In this document: in pieces, positions 19,117-28,590 of the stretch
Position numbering within the stretch: the first letter of the stretch is position 1
Layout of the letters: each line of letters starts with the position of its first letter
Assembly: GCF_963678635.1 (NCBI RefSeq)
Contig: NW_026971109.1
Span: 1 to 54,460 of the forward strand
DNA: 54,460 nucleotides
Direction: 5' to 3'
Source: Symsagittifera roscoffensis
Taxonomy: Eukaryota; Xenacoelomorpha; Acoela; Convolutidae
Notes under the pieces: generated by a model
What the model was told of the DNA's origin: nothing
What the model saw: the letters and a program-made list of their open reading frames with translations, nothing else
Database searches by the model: none
Position numbers and translations under genes: made by a program

Positions 19117-20577
19117 TACAGGGCCTACCTGGGGAGTGCTCCCTTCAAGTTACGCGTGGATAATCGTGCCCTTTCCTGGCTGAAAACCTATTCGATGGAC
19201 CAAAGCTATATTGGTCGTTGGATCGTGCGCCTGGATGGATACCACATGATCATAGAGCACCGTACCCGTGACAAGCACCAGAACGCAGATAGCCTCAGTA
19301 AAAAGACAGAATTTTATGAGCGCCTCGAGGAGAAGCAGGCTAACCAATCAGAGATCAAAGACGGGTTTTCCTTTCTGGACAAAGAAACCTACGATAAGCT
19401 GCCACTTACTAGGTGGTTAGACAAATCAGGACATCCTATACCTGGACACCCTGACCTTCCAGTGGAGACGGCCGCGGAGATAAAGCTTTTAGCCAGAGGC
19501 GAACCCGTTCCGTTGGACCTGCTAGTCCGATCCAACTTGGTACAGCAAGAACTGACCAGGCTGGGTATAAACAGCATCGCTTTATTGAATAAGACGGTGA
19601 ACGTGGCGCCGGAAGTCATGGGAAAACTCCGTGACTTGTTGGATAGGGAAGTGAATAGGCATGATCGTGAATGGATGGAGACCATGCAGAGGTTGACTGT
19701 CACCGAGAGAACAGAGAAGAGGCCAGTGTCCATTCGCAGCCGAGGCGTTGAACGGGATTGCAGGTCGATCGTCAACCAGCTGATGACCTCGATGCCGAAA
19801 GAAGTATTGTTGAGAACTTCGTTCACTGAATATGGAACATCGAATCAAAACCAAGCTACTGAGGAAGTCAGGATCAGGTCAAAAGCTAGCTTCACGAGGA
19901 GAGTGCACTTCACGGATGCAAAGGAGGAATACGAGCCAAGCCCAGATTGTTCGTCCGTGGACGAGACAATGTCCGGGGAGTCTGACACCTTCGAGCAAGT
20001 CAAGGACGACTTGTCTGAGGAGTCAGACACCCGTGAGCCCGTGCAGGACAACTTGTCCGGGGAGAGGTTGACTAGACCACCTAGGGGCAGAATTCTGTCC
20101 GGGGAGTCGGGTTCAAAGCGACCAATGGACAGAGTTTGGTCCGGGGAGTCGAGAAACATCTCAGACAACTTGGGATATGATGTTGGAGAATCAGTTGACT
20201 CAAGTGTTGACTCGGGACCCCAGTCCTGGGACAACACGTCTGAAACAACTTCCAATTCCGATGTGTCAGAGATCGCAATCCACTCCTTGTTGGTAGACTG
20301 GAAGCAGCGTGGGCTGGACCGAGAAACACATCAGGATCCAGACAGGGACAGATACACCTCAGATGAAGAGGGCACTGTGATAGATAATGCCGCGGACGAG
20401 CTCGAGCTGATAGCAGTTTCAAAACGCCCAACCAGATTGCTGCCACATGGTACGGTCGTCCGTACCAATCTGGAACCATCTGCGCAAGAAGCGACGCCTT
20501 TGAAAAAGATATGGTGTGTCAAGTTGATGGACGATGCTCATGCTCCGGAGATAATGAGTGGGCAAATGAAGTGGTGA
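18655..20577 (+). pseudogene. Integrase copy 3, core remainder, plus RNase H end and spacer
   Basis: Same frame as the preceding piece after the amber codon; the first ATG is at 18670, two codons after a GTG-Leu context. Contains QSDNGK and VERQNR of the core, then the in-frame join to the RNase H end and spacer, ending in TGA at 20575. Confidence 0.85.
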
Positions 20578-21565
20578 AGACGTATTTGAAAGCCAGGTAC
20601 AGGCTGTCGGATCTCCTGAGGGCTCAACGAAATGATAGAATGACGAGCAGTCTGAAAAGATGGATCGAGAATGGAGCACCTGACAAGGGAGACTTGGAAG
20701 AAGACAGCTACAAAATCCTGAAGCAGTTTTACCTGAAGAAGAAAGACTTGTTGTACCTGAATAAGGACGGAATCGTAGCCTGTAAGCGCAAGGAGGAGGA
20801 CAAGGTCCTTTATAAATACAATTCAATAGTGTTACCACAGTTGTACCAGACCGAATTGCTCTTTCGCTCACATGATCAGATGGGACATCAAGGCGTGGAC
20901 AAAGTGTATAACAGGATACAAAAACGATTCGAATGGCCGGGATTGAAGAAGGCTTGTGAGAATTGGATAGCCGCATGCCTGTCTTGTCAACAGGCAAAGG
21001 ATCCCAGGAAACTAAGGTTCCCCCTACAGTCAATAGAATCGTCAGGTTTCAACGAAGTGGTGCAAATTGATCATCAGAAAATCTGCATGACAGCAACGGG
21101 CTATAATCAGGTGCTGGTAATGATCGACCATTTTACGAAGTATGCGGAGGCAGCACCCTGCATGACAGCATCGGCAGAAGAAACGTGCGATCATTTGATA
21201 AACGTGTGGATAGCAAGGCATGGCTGCCCCATCACGTTCCAATCGGACAATGGCAAAGCATTCGTAGGTGATCTCACGAAAGAGTTAATGAAAAGGTCGC
21301 AGGTAGCGAAGGCCCACTCGACCACTTATCACCCGCAAACGAATGGCCTAGTCGAGAGGCAGAATCGCACACTGGTATCCATGTTGAGAGTCTACTGCTC
21401 ACGCTATATGGATGACTGGGACAAGCACTTGCCGCAAGTGATGGGTGCTTACAACAGCACGGAGCATTCCACTACGGGAATAAGTCCGCATATGATGCTG
21501 ACGGGTCACGAAAAAGCACTCCCGTTAACGTTCTTCTACCCTGAATATGAAGGGAAGAGGACAGC
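19117..21565 (+). repeat. 2450-bp tandem unit, copy 4 of 4
   Basis: Matches copy 1, including ACG at 21135-21137. It then continues at 21566 into unique sequence (ACCGCAAACG), the natural integrase continuation. Confidence 0.95.
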
Positions 21566-21773
21566 ACCGCAAACGTACGTGCGGGACGTTATTAGAAGAC
21601 AGCAGGACCTTAATGACTTATGCAGGAGGAATACGCAACAGGCGCAAATTAGACAAAAAAGGAGGTTTGATAAAAGGACAGCCGATGCAAAAGCCTACTC
21701 AGTTGGCGATTACGTCTGGGTGTTCCAGGAAGTGGTTCCACCAAAAGGAACCAAGAAACTATTAAAGAAATAG
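20511..21773 (+). CDS. Integrase copy 4, the natural one, truncated by a stop
   Basis: Homology starts near 20568. It carries the complete HHCC region and catalytic core (Asp in QIDHQK, Asp in QSDNGK, Glu in VERQNR). It is the only copy in which the core continues past GKRTA into the authentic C-terminal part (APQTYVRDVIRRQQDL and KAYSVGDYVWVF). A TAG at 21771 stands where the GPY/F-type motif would need Trp (KK-stop-RGPFQI), so it looks acquired. The role would be insertion of the cDNA into the genome. Confidence 0.88.
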   Translation: MVCQVDGRCSCSGDNEWANEVVKTYLKARYRLSDLLRAQRNDRMTSSLKRWIENGAPDKGDLEEDSYKILKQFYLKKKDLLYLNKDGIVACKRKEEDKVLYKYNSIVLPQLYQTELLFRSHDQMGHQGVDKVYNRIQKRFEWPGLKKACENWIAACLSCQQAKDPRKLRFPLQSIESSGFNEVVQIDHQKICMTATGYNQVLVMIDHFTKYAEAAPCMTASAEETCDHLINVWIARHGCPITFQSDNGKAFVGDLTKELMKRSQVAKAHSTTYHPQTNGLVERQNRTLVSMLRVYCSRYMDDWDKHLPQVMGAYNSTEHSTTGISPHMMLTGHEKALPLTFFYPEYEGKRTAPQTYVRDVIRRQQDLNDLCRRNTQQAQIRQKRRFDKRTADAKAYSVGDYVWVFQEVVPPKGTKKLLKK

Positions 21774-22611
21774 CGTGGTCCATTTCAGATAACAGAGGTG
21801 CACCAAGGAGGTCGTTTTTTATCGACTGAGCACTGGAAGAGCGGCTCATTACGAGAACATCAAACCACACAATGCCTCGTCAGAGGATTGGTGGATCCCA
21901 GCGGACATGCAAGAGGGAGACTATTTAATAGTGGATCCTGCTTGTGAAGTAAATGAAAGGGGTACTCGCGACAAGAACGACGGGAATGAGGTGGTGGACG
22001 ATTGCGATCTACCACTGGATCTCGAGTTGACTGAACGAGTAGAGGTGGACGATGAAACTCTACCCTATGCCGAAGAAGACTGGGATTGCCCGGAACAAAC
22101 CGAAATCGACAAAGGAATACAGCCTGACTTTCCTCTCACCATGGAAACACGCCAAAGCAAGAGAGGAAAAAACCAGAAGAAATACAATCCGTATGGCGAG
22201 GACTTCGTTGTAGACCGGATGGTAGTGATTGATGTCATAGACTCGCTGGTGGGACTGGACGAAGTGGCGATGCTAGAAGAAATCGACCTTGTGAACGATA
22301 TGGATCAAGACTGGATCGACGATCGATCAGAACCGGAAGTGGAGTTCGAACCAGAAGCGGAACAGACTCATGAGCAAGAACTAACAAACTTGCGCGTGCT
22401 CGAATGGCTCCATGATCTGCCGACAGATCCAAAAGAGACGATCCTGACGATTCAGGACGTCGACAGAGACGGCGTCAAATACATCAGTCATGATAATACC
22501 GAGTCCAACTGGGTCGCCCCAGATGGTCCTCTACGTGTTCCACAATCCAACCTCGGTCTCCTAGACTTTGGGCGATCGACGGGGACGTCGATGGATATTT
22601 TTGTCCGGTGA
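21774..22611 (+). CDS. Integrase C-terminal end and acidic pol tail, frame-shifted
   Basis: Directly after the TAG the RGPFQITEV block is in the integrase frame. A run of six T at 21815-21820, one more than the sense of the protein requires, then moves the continuing sequence (STGRAAHYENIKPHNASSEDWW) into another frame, which is open to 22611 (first ATG 21907). The tail of about 230 residues is strongly acidic, with no chromodomain or other fold I recognise. It ends in TGA at 22609-22611, and the macro domain follows in the same frame. Element 2 has lost this whole region. Confidence 0.7.
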
Positions 22612-23244
22612 GTGGGGGTAGGACTCACCCACACCGAAAATCTCATAATAAAAAAATTGAAATCGGCAAGGGAAACCGGAGAACTAGAGACAGAGGGCGA
22701 GAATGCTAAGAAACCACCTTTTGGACGAATCTTTGAATCGTATTTTGATCTACCGAACCACTATTCGAACAATATCGTTATAACGGACAGCGATTTCATA
22801 CTCACGGAACGCACGTGCGCCATAGCGATAACGGCGGACGTAAGCTTCAAAACAGCACTAGCGGCCGACTTCAAAAGAGAGTACAAGAATATCGAATTTT
22901 TGTGGAAACAGAGGCCGGGTGTAGGAGGAATGATAGCGTTGCCCCCTGTTGCATCACAGATACCAGGGAAATATTTGTGTTTTTTGGTTACGAAAGCTAC
23001 TGATAGGCAACACGTGAATCCGGAGAGCTTGGTATTGGCCTTGACTCGACTTAGGGATTTCCTGGTTGAAAGAGGTGTGACCTCTCTCTCGTTGCCAGTT
23101 TTTGATCCCAATAGAGGGAAGCTACACCCGAGAGAGTTGTACGCTCTTGTGCATGTGATATTTTCAGAGACTGACATAGAGGTTTACTTACATAAAAAAA
23201 TACTATCTGAGCATATGCTAAGAATTGCGCTCGGCGATAAGTGA
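22612..23244 (+). CDS. OARD1-like macro domain protein encoded by the retrotransposon
   Basis: This 210-residue frame follows the pol tail in phase after one TGA; it has no ATG at its start, so it may be read as an extension of pol or begin internally. From about residue 65 the pattern is that of the macro fold of the OARD1 (C6orf130/TARG1) branch: CAIAITADVSFKTALAADFK, a KRPGVGG-like stretch, YLCFLVTKATDRQH, LRDFLVERGVTSLSLPVF, and TDIEVYL at the end. These proteins bind ADP-ribose, and OARD1 removes it from acidic residues. The Lys of the L-x-TK motif is present. The G-x-G-x-x-D loop with the second catalytic residue is replaced by FDPNRGKL, so hydrolase activity is doubtful while ligand binding is possible. 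Family call is from memory of the pattern. Confidence 0.7.
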   Translation: MGVGLTHTENLIIKKLKSARETGELETEGENAKKPPFGRIFESYFDLPNHYSNNIVITDSDFILTERTCAIAITADVSFKTALAADFKREYKNIEFLWKQRPGVGGMIALPPVASQIPGKYLCFLVTKATDRQHVNPESLVLALTRLRDFLVERGVTSLSLPVFDPNRGKLHPRELYALVHVIFSETDIEVYLHKKILSEHMLRIALGDK

Positions 23245-23691
23245 TTTTTATTAAGTTGCTCGATAAGAATTAGAGTCAAGTTTTAGGTTAGGTTAGGTTA
23301 GGTTTTAGGTACAGTATTAGGGATTAGGTTTTTATGTGATAGTATAGGTGTGTGATGTTTATGTGTTCATGTTATGTTATTGTTATGATATGTTTTATGT
23401 TTGTGTCATAAAAGACCTGGGGCACCCCAGGTCATCAAGGTGACAGAGCACATTCGTGCTACTCTGACAAAGGTGAAGGTGGACGATCCACCTTGGTGCT
23501 AAAATTTTAAATCAGAATTGAAAAAGAGAATTTCAATGGAGAGTTTTAAAGAATTGATTGATGTTGCATCCAAAAATGATGGTTCTAAGTCGCGACTTGT
23601 TTTTTAGATCTTGATTGATCGAAAATTGTTTATTGAATTCTTTGAATCAAAAGAAGAATCCACACGACGACAAAAATCAACACGATAAGAA
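23245..23691 (+). promoter_or_regulatory. Intercistronic region between pol-macro and ORF2
   Basis: A 447-bp region without genes. It contains a short TTAGG run (four units at 23283-23302) and a GT-rich stretch. Three hairpins follow in a row: GACCTGGGG/CCCCAGGTC (23414-23433), CAGAG...CTCTG enclosing GCAC/GTGC (23444-23466) and AAGGTGGA/TCCACCTT (23476-23494). A good 3' splice-site-like sequence, CTTGTTTTTTAG, ends at 23608, 83 bp before the ORF2 start. How ORF2 is expressed is unknown; internal entry or splicing would both fit this position. Confidence 0.5.
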
Positions 23692-24360
23692 ATGGGTGAC
23701 ACGAACGAACTCATGGAATTCCTCTCAGCGAGTCTAGGAGCGACTCTAGACGAGATCTACCAGCGGCTGATCGATTGTGATTTCACACGAGAAGACCCGG
23801 GGTTGGCGATGTTTGTGGTCGCGCTCCTTAATGCACTAGGACGAGAGGGTCGAGGGAATCGCCCTACGGAAATCGTGTTGATGTTGGCCTTCGGTGAGTC
23901 CGGGACCGCCGAGAAAGGCCGAAACCGATTGATGAGATGGAGGCGCGGAGAAATGTCTGGCCACGACCTGGCTCGTGAGCCAGGACTAGGTGAGCAAAGG
24001 GACCACCGGATAGGTGAGATGCCCTTACCTGTCCAACCTGCGCAGCCACTCATTGGAGCGAAGAGACAGCGTGATGGGCCAGGCCCGTCACACTCGGTCG
24101 ACTCTCCAACAGCTGCTCCTCCCCTGAAGAGAGTGAGAGTGAGCGAGATAGAGATCCAGACGTCGGAAACGATTGAGGCACTGGAGAAGAAGGAGAGGGA
24201 TCAGAGTGAGCTGTGTGCCAAACTTCAGGAGTACAGGGCCATAGCTCGAGAGAGAGACGAATGGAAAAAGAAATTTGAAGATCTGCAGGTGGCCAATAAG
24301 GAGGATGTTGTTGGGAGTCACGTCTCCCATTATTGCCCCTCGCATCGGAGCAGCTCGTGA
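23692..24360 (+). CDS. ORF2 N-terminal part
   Basis: Starts with MGDTNELMEF at the first ATG after the intercistronic region. Residues 1-80 look like a helical domain, followed by a Pro-rich basic stretch with nuclear-localisation-like pieces (GAKRQRDG, LKRVRVSE) and a coiled-coil segment at about 150-200. Homology to element 2 begins only at 24297, inside this frame. From there the reading is out of phase with the rest of ORF2 and ends at TGA. So a deletion has joined ORF2 residue about 200 to a point far downstream, in the wrong frame. No family recognised. Confidence 0.6.
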   Translation: MGDTNELMEFLSASLGATLDEIYQRLIDCDFTREDPGLAMFVVALLNALGREGRGNRPTEIVLMLAFGESGTAEKGRNRLMRWRRGEMSGHDLAREPGLGEQRDHRIGEMPLPVQPAQPLIGAKRQRDGPGPSHSVDSPTAAPPLKRVRVSEIEIQTSETIEALEKKERDQSELCAKLQEYRAIARERDEWKKKFEDLQVANKEDVVGSHVSHYCPSHRSSS

Positions 24361-25597
24361 CGCAGAGAAGAGAATGTTGAAGTGGAGTGGAGGGATGGAG
24401 CCGCGCTTCATCAGCTGGAACGCTGCCGCCGCGCATACGTTTGACTTCTCATTCCCCGATGCCTGGAGCAGGAAAAAGATCAAGGCACTACCCTCCAGGA
24501 GACCAGAGGTCTCGGCTGAAACGTGGAACGAAGTGTATTCTTCCGCGGATGACTTATCGAGACTGAAGTGGTCAGGAGAAGCGAAAGTAGTGATGCTGGA
24601 GGTGGCAAGAGAGAGCAGAGGAGGCTCATATATAACGATAGAAGACCTGGCCCCGCATGGCGAGGAGTTGGTAGAATTCCTGGTCGATGATGAATTGTTT
24701 TATCACGCAGGAGACATGGCCGTACCGGCTCGGCCGGATTCGGGCATGGACGCACGACAAGGACCCTCGGGACCTAAGCCGAGACCTGACGCGGACGTCG
24801 ATGAATTGATGGATCAGGATGATAACGATGACGGGACCGGAAGTAAGACGGAGAAACCGGGAGAGACCGATCTAGGAGCGTTGGAAAGGGACTTGCTAGA
24901 ATACCGGTTCAGTGAAGACGACGATGGGGAAGTCGATGGGAGTTTATTTTTGATGGCACCATCTACCTTCATGTCTCCTACAAAAGAGGCATCGGCCGAT
25001 CTATCTCCGATAGACCCAATAAGCCAGGCTAGAGAGTGCCGAAGCAGGGATCCGCAGAAACTGCTTCATGAATCACCGAGAAGGAGGAAAATCGAAGAGT
25101 CGATGAAGATATCGTTCCTCAGTACGTTACCAGAAGAGGAATGGGAAAGATATCAAATGGAGCTGGAAGGCAAGACAGGTGCAATCTGGAGCCGAGTGAA
25201 CTTCATGGAGAAATCATGGGACGTGATAAGGCGATATGGGACGCAGTCCATAATGAAGGTGGGATTGAACCAACCCATCATGCGTGAGGTCCTGGAAAAA
25301 ATAGTGAGCTCCATGGAGTCGGATGTTCTGACCGAGTCAGTAACAGAAGACAGTGCCGATGATCAGCATGTTGCAAAGAAATTACCTGTCAGACGAGCCA
25401 GGAAAGGTCTGAAGCGACTAAAAGGGAAGACAGGAAGTCGAGCCATGAACCCGAGAGTGGTGAAGTCGAGAGCCAGCGCAGTGGTGACCTCTTTAACGAG
25501 CGCAGGTCGTTCAGGCGAGAGCGGACAAGGAGATAGCGCAACGCTGACAGGGGGAGAAAAAGAGAATCTGATACCCCTATGCTCTTGGCAGGTCTGA
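24275..25597 (+). pseudogene. ORF2 central part, acidic and basic regions
   Basis: The real sequence starts at 24297 (RRMLLGVTSP), where it matches 48584 of element 2; the ATG at 24275 belongs to the deletion join. It contains a WNEVY region, a strongly acidic stretch (residues about 165-215), and a basic patch RRARKGLKRLKGK that may bind nucleic acid. The frame is lost at 25573, where element 1 has four C and element 2 five. No domain recognised. Confidence 0.65.
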
Positions 25598-26418
25598 CCG
25601 TAACCACCACAAGGTCGAAGAAGACGGCGCGAACCCTGGCAGACACTAAGTTAGAAATGGAAGTAATCAGTCAATGTGGATCTGGAGGACTTGAAGATTA
25701 TAGGCCCTCGCGAATCAACATGGCCAAGTTGAAACTGGAAGGACAACTCGACGTGGTCGAGTACAGTCGAATAACTGTGCCGGAATCGGTCCACATGGGA
25801 GATCCGGCAGGGGGTTATGTGGAGATGTTGAAAGCGAGGAACTCCGCGAGAGGGCACCTGATGGCTTGGAGCGAGAAGCGAGCCATGCAAGAATATTTGA
25901 AAGGGCTTACGGAAAACTCTAACTTCAATCGAAAAGAGTATGGCACAGTAATGTCATCAGAAGCGAACGAAATTGGATTGGAAAAACTGCTAGAGATTTC
26001 TTGGAGGGCGGCCCTCCAGAAATACTTCGATGAGACGATGAATGCACCTGCGACTGTGGCAGCATACCTGGCTCATCCTTGCGTGAGAACTGCTCTGCAA
26101 GTACGACTGGCTTGGTGCTTGATGGGCATCAAAAAGGCGGAGTATGAAGCCAGTAATGACTCGAAATCACGGGAACAGGAACTAGAGTTGATGGAAGCTC
26201 TACGAGCATTGATTTCGAAAGACGATTCAGCGATAGCATGGGCTAAGCGTAAGGATGCCCTTTGCTTTGTCAGGTTCGTGGTGGATCGTATCCCCACTCC
26301 TGTGTTGGGAGAATGCATAAAGATCATTCGGCAAAAAGGAGTTGATTGCGAAAGGAACTTCCTTAGGGCACTCCTAGAGCTATATCAGGACATGCCATTG
26401 ACCGTGTCAAGCAAGTAG
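25579..26418 (+). pseudogene. ORF2 fragment between a frameshift and an amber codon
   Basis: Continues the ORF2 product (MLLAGLTVTTTRSKKTARTL onward) in a new frame after the lost C. It is mostly alpha-helical in character. It ends at TAG 26416-26418 where element 2 has GAG. No family recognised. Confidence 0.7.
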
Positions 26419-28590
26419 TCGAATGATATGGAAAGCTATCGCAAGTTGGAAGAGGTTAGAAGATACTCCAACAAAGAATTGAAAGTGACCCGAGACTTGA
26501 TTGAAGCGGTCAGAGGACAAAAAGAGTTTGCAACACTAGGGAAACTGAAGTCGTTCCAATACGTGTCTGGCATACCAGGGATGGCGTATAATCCCTTCGT
26601 GAACGAGGAAGCCAGGGAAGCATACTTCGACTACGAGCAAGTCACCGTGCTCAACTTCTGGGTTGAACGGATTAAGGAAATTGGAATGTTGATGATGGAA
26701 CAACCCAAGCTTGGAATTATTTTGGAAGAACGAGTAATCGAACCCTCGATTCCCGAGCTAAAAGGGCAAGTGAGTTTTGATTGTGGTTCTTGGGACGGTC
26801 CCTTGAAAGCCAGTCTAGTAGTGATGTGGGAACTCATGAAACCTTCCTGGTGTCCCCATCCTAACGCAGGCTTAATCTGGGACATGACCGCGGATGTCAT
26901 GTTAGAACGGGATGATGATGCGAGTTTACATGATCTGGCCATGATACATCACCTGCTGGCCATGAGATTGACGAAGAGGAAGAGCAACCCGTCCACTGAG
27001 CTGTCCGAGGAAGGTACATCGAATAATTGGTTGAAGCAAGGCACATGCTTGGCTCAACACAGTGGGATGGAAGGACATGTTTGTAACATGGGACACTGCC
27101 TGATTACGCTGAGCGAGCAGCATCGACAACTGGCACGATTGTATGGAAGATTAAGCATGTCAGATAAGAGTGCCATGGAATTGGTCGCAGACTGCCATGG
27201 GGTGACGGACGTAAACCTGATCACAGCCTTGGGATTTTGTAGCATGACGAGTTCGATAGAATCGCTCGAGCGCTTGGAGCGTGCCCATGAGCTAGTGACG
27301 TCCCTCAGCGTGGAGATATTCCCTGGAGCATTACAGACAGAGCAAAAGATTGGAGGCTGGCGAGAAGCCCTAGAGAATGAAATGAATCTGAAGGATAGTG
27401 AAGCCTATCACAGACCTACTGGTTCAAAATATATGGTGGGTTCAAGCTCCGCGCCATACTGTAATAGCAAGTATCCAACGCACATGGTAGTGATGGATGC
27501 GAGGACACAACAAGTGTTGGTTGACCAACTTTTCTCTGTGCCAAAGTGCGTGAGGTTGGCCAGAATGTCAGAAAGGTCATATGACTTGTTGGCAAAGATC
27601 TTTCGGGCAGTCCCGAAGAGATCCGAAGGCGAGTTGCAAGACGTTGTGGGTGAAGAGTTCATGAGACTGAACGAAGGCAACGTGAGTGAGTTCCAGAAGC
27701 AGAAAGCGAGTGGAGCGTTACCCACTGAATTCCCCACCATAGAAGAGAAAGACGACCTACATAGAATTCTGATGGAAGTGGAACCGTTACTGGGAGCCTC
27801 AGGGTATCGGACCCGAAGGAACATAGTGAGAACCCATGGGGAGTATCCTTGCCACTGCTTAGCGCAGACGTTGTGGTACCCCAAACGCGGGAATCTGATC
27901 CTAGTATGGGACGTGGAGGATTTGTACTCCACGGGGTTGCCCGATCAGAATCAACCAGTGTCAATCGTGGTGGTTAGCGCCATGCTAGCGGTGAGATGGT
28001 TGGAGGCTAACGCAGACACAAGTGAGCAGGAGACGGCCGTGCCGACTCCCGAACAGCTGAGCAACGTGAAAATGAGTCGTGAATTGGATCTTTTCAGAAC
28101 CACCTGCAAGGTTCTGAGAATACCTAAAGCCATTGAAAGAATATGGTCAAGGCAAAGATTGATGCCTTGGTTCCGTGCAGTGATGACATCTTGGATGTAT
28201 GAACGCGCGAAGCGTCACATGTCAAGGAACAGGGAAGCCTATCAATCTTTCCAGCTAGACAGAGGACCAGGAGCCTATAAGAGAGCTTTCCTGACGCATA
28301 GAAACGCGGTCACCACGGCGGTGAAGCGAGTAGCTGGAGCGCCTTGTGTTACTGAAGATGAAAAGAAAGAGGTCTTAAGAGCTGACCTAGAACGAAACGT
28401 GAGCCTATGCCTTCACAACAGCTTTTGCAGGAACCGGGAGCAGAAGGTGAATGTGGACTTGCTACCTTGTTGCAAACCGAGGCTGTTGGAACAGGAGGGT
28501 TGGGGCACGGCCCGCAACTCTCTGGACATGTTAGAGAAAGTTCTGGAAGACAGTGACGCTGAACATCAGGATGGAGAAATGATGGAATGA
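26419..28590 (+). CDS. ORF2 C-terminal part
   Basis: Same frame as the preceding piece after the TAG; the first ATG is at 26428. About 720 residues, ending in TGA at 28588, a stop shared by all three ORF2 copies in the window. A Cys/His cluster (CLAQHSGMEGHVCNMGHC, then H) at about residues 210-232 could bind zinc. Later parts include SSSAPYCNSKYPTHMVVMDA and YPCHCLAQTLWYP. There is no signal peptide or membrane segment, so it is not an envelope protein. The function is unknown. Confidence 0.75.
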   Translation, partial: SNDMESYRKLEEVRRYSNKELKVTRDLIEAVRGQKEFATLGKLKSFQYVSGIPGMAYNPFVNEEAREAYFDYEQVTVLNFWVERIKEIGMLMMEQPKLGIILEERVIEPSIPELKGQVSFDCGSWDGPLKASLVVMWELMKPSWCPHPNAGLIWDMTADVMLERDDDASLHDLAMIHHLLAMRLTKRKSNPSTELSEEGTSNNWLKQGTCLAQHSGMEGHVCNMGHCLITLSEQHRQLARLYGRLSMSDKSAMELVADCHGVTDVNLITALGFCSMTSSIESLERLERAHELVTSLSVEIFPGALQTEQKIGGWREALENEMNLKDSEAYHRPTGSKYMVGSSSAPYCNSKYPTHMVVMDARTQQVLVDQLFSVPKCVRLARMSERSYDLLAKIFRAVPKRSEGELQDVVGEEFMRLNEGNVSEFQKQKASGALPTEFPTIEEKDDLHRILMEVEPLLGASGYRTRRNIVRTHGEYPCHCLAQTLWYPKRGNLILVWDVEDLYSTGLPDQNQPVSIVVVSAMLAVRWLEANADTSEQETAVPTPEQLSNVKMSRELDLFRTTCKVLRIPKAIERIWSRQRLMPWFRAVMTSWMYERAKRHMSRNREAYQSFQLDRGPGAYKRAFLTHRNAVTTAVKRVAGAPCVTEDEKKEVLRADLERNVSLCLHNSFCRNREQKVNVDLLPCCKPRLLEQEGWGTARNSLDMLEKVLEDSDAEHQDGEMME

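Noticed and set aside
21774-22611. Integrase chromodomain
   Set aside because: The tail after the GPF-like motif is acidic, without the aromatic cage pattern of chromodomains.
23283-23302. TTAGG repeats as a telomere or an arthropod marker
   Set aside because: Only four units, within a GT-rich untranslated gap of a transposon; far too little to indicate a telomere or taxon.
26419-28590. ORF2 as an envelope gene
   Set aside because: No signal peptide, no hydrophobic membrane segment and no glycoprotein-like pattern were seen in any copy.
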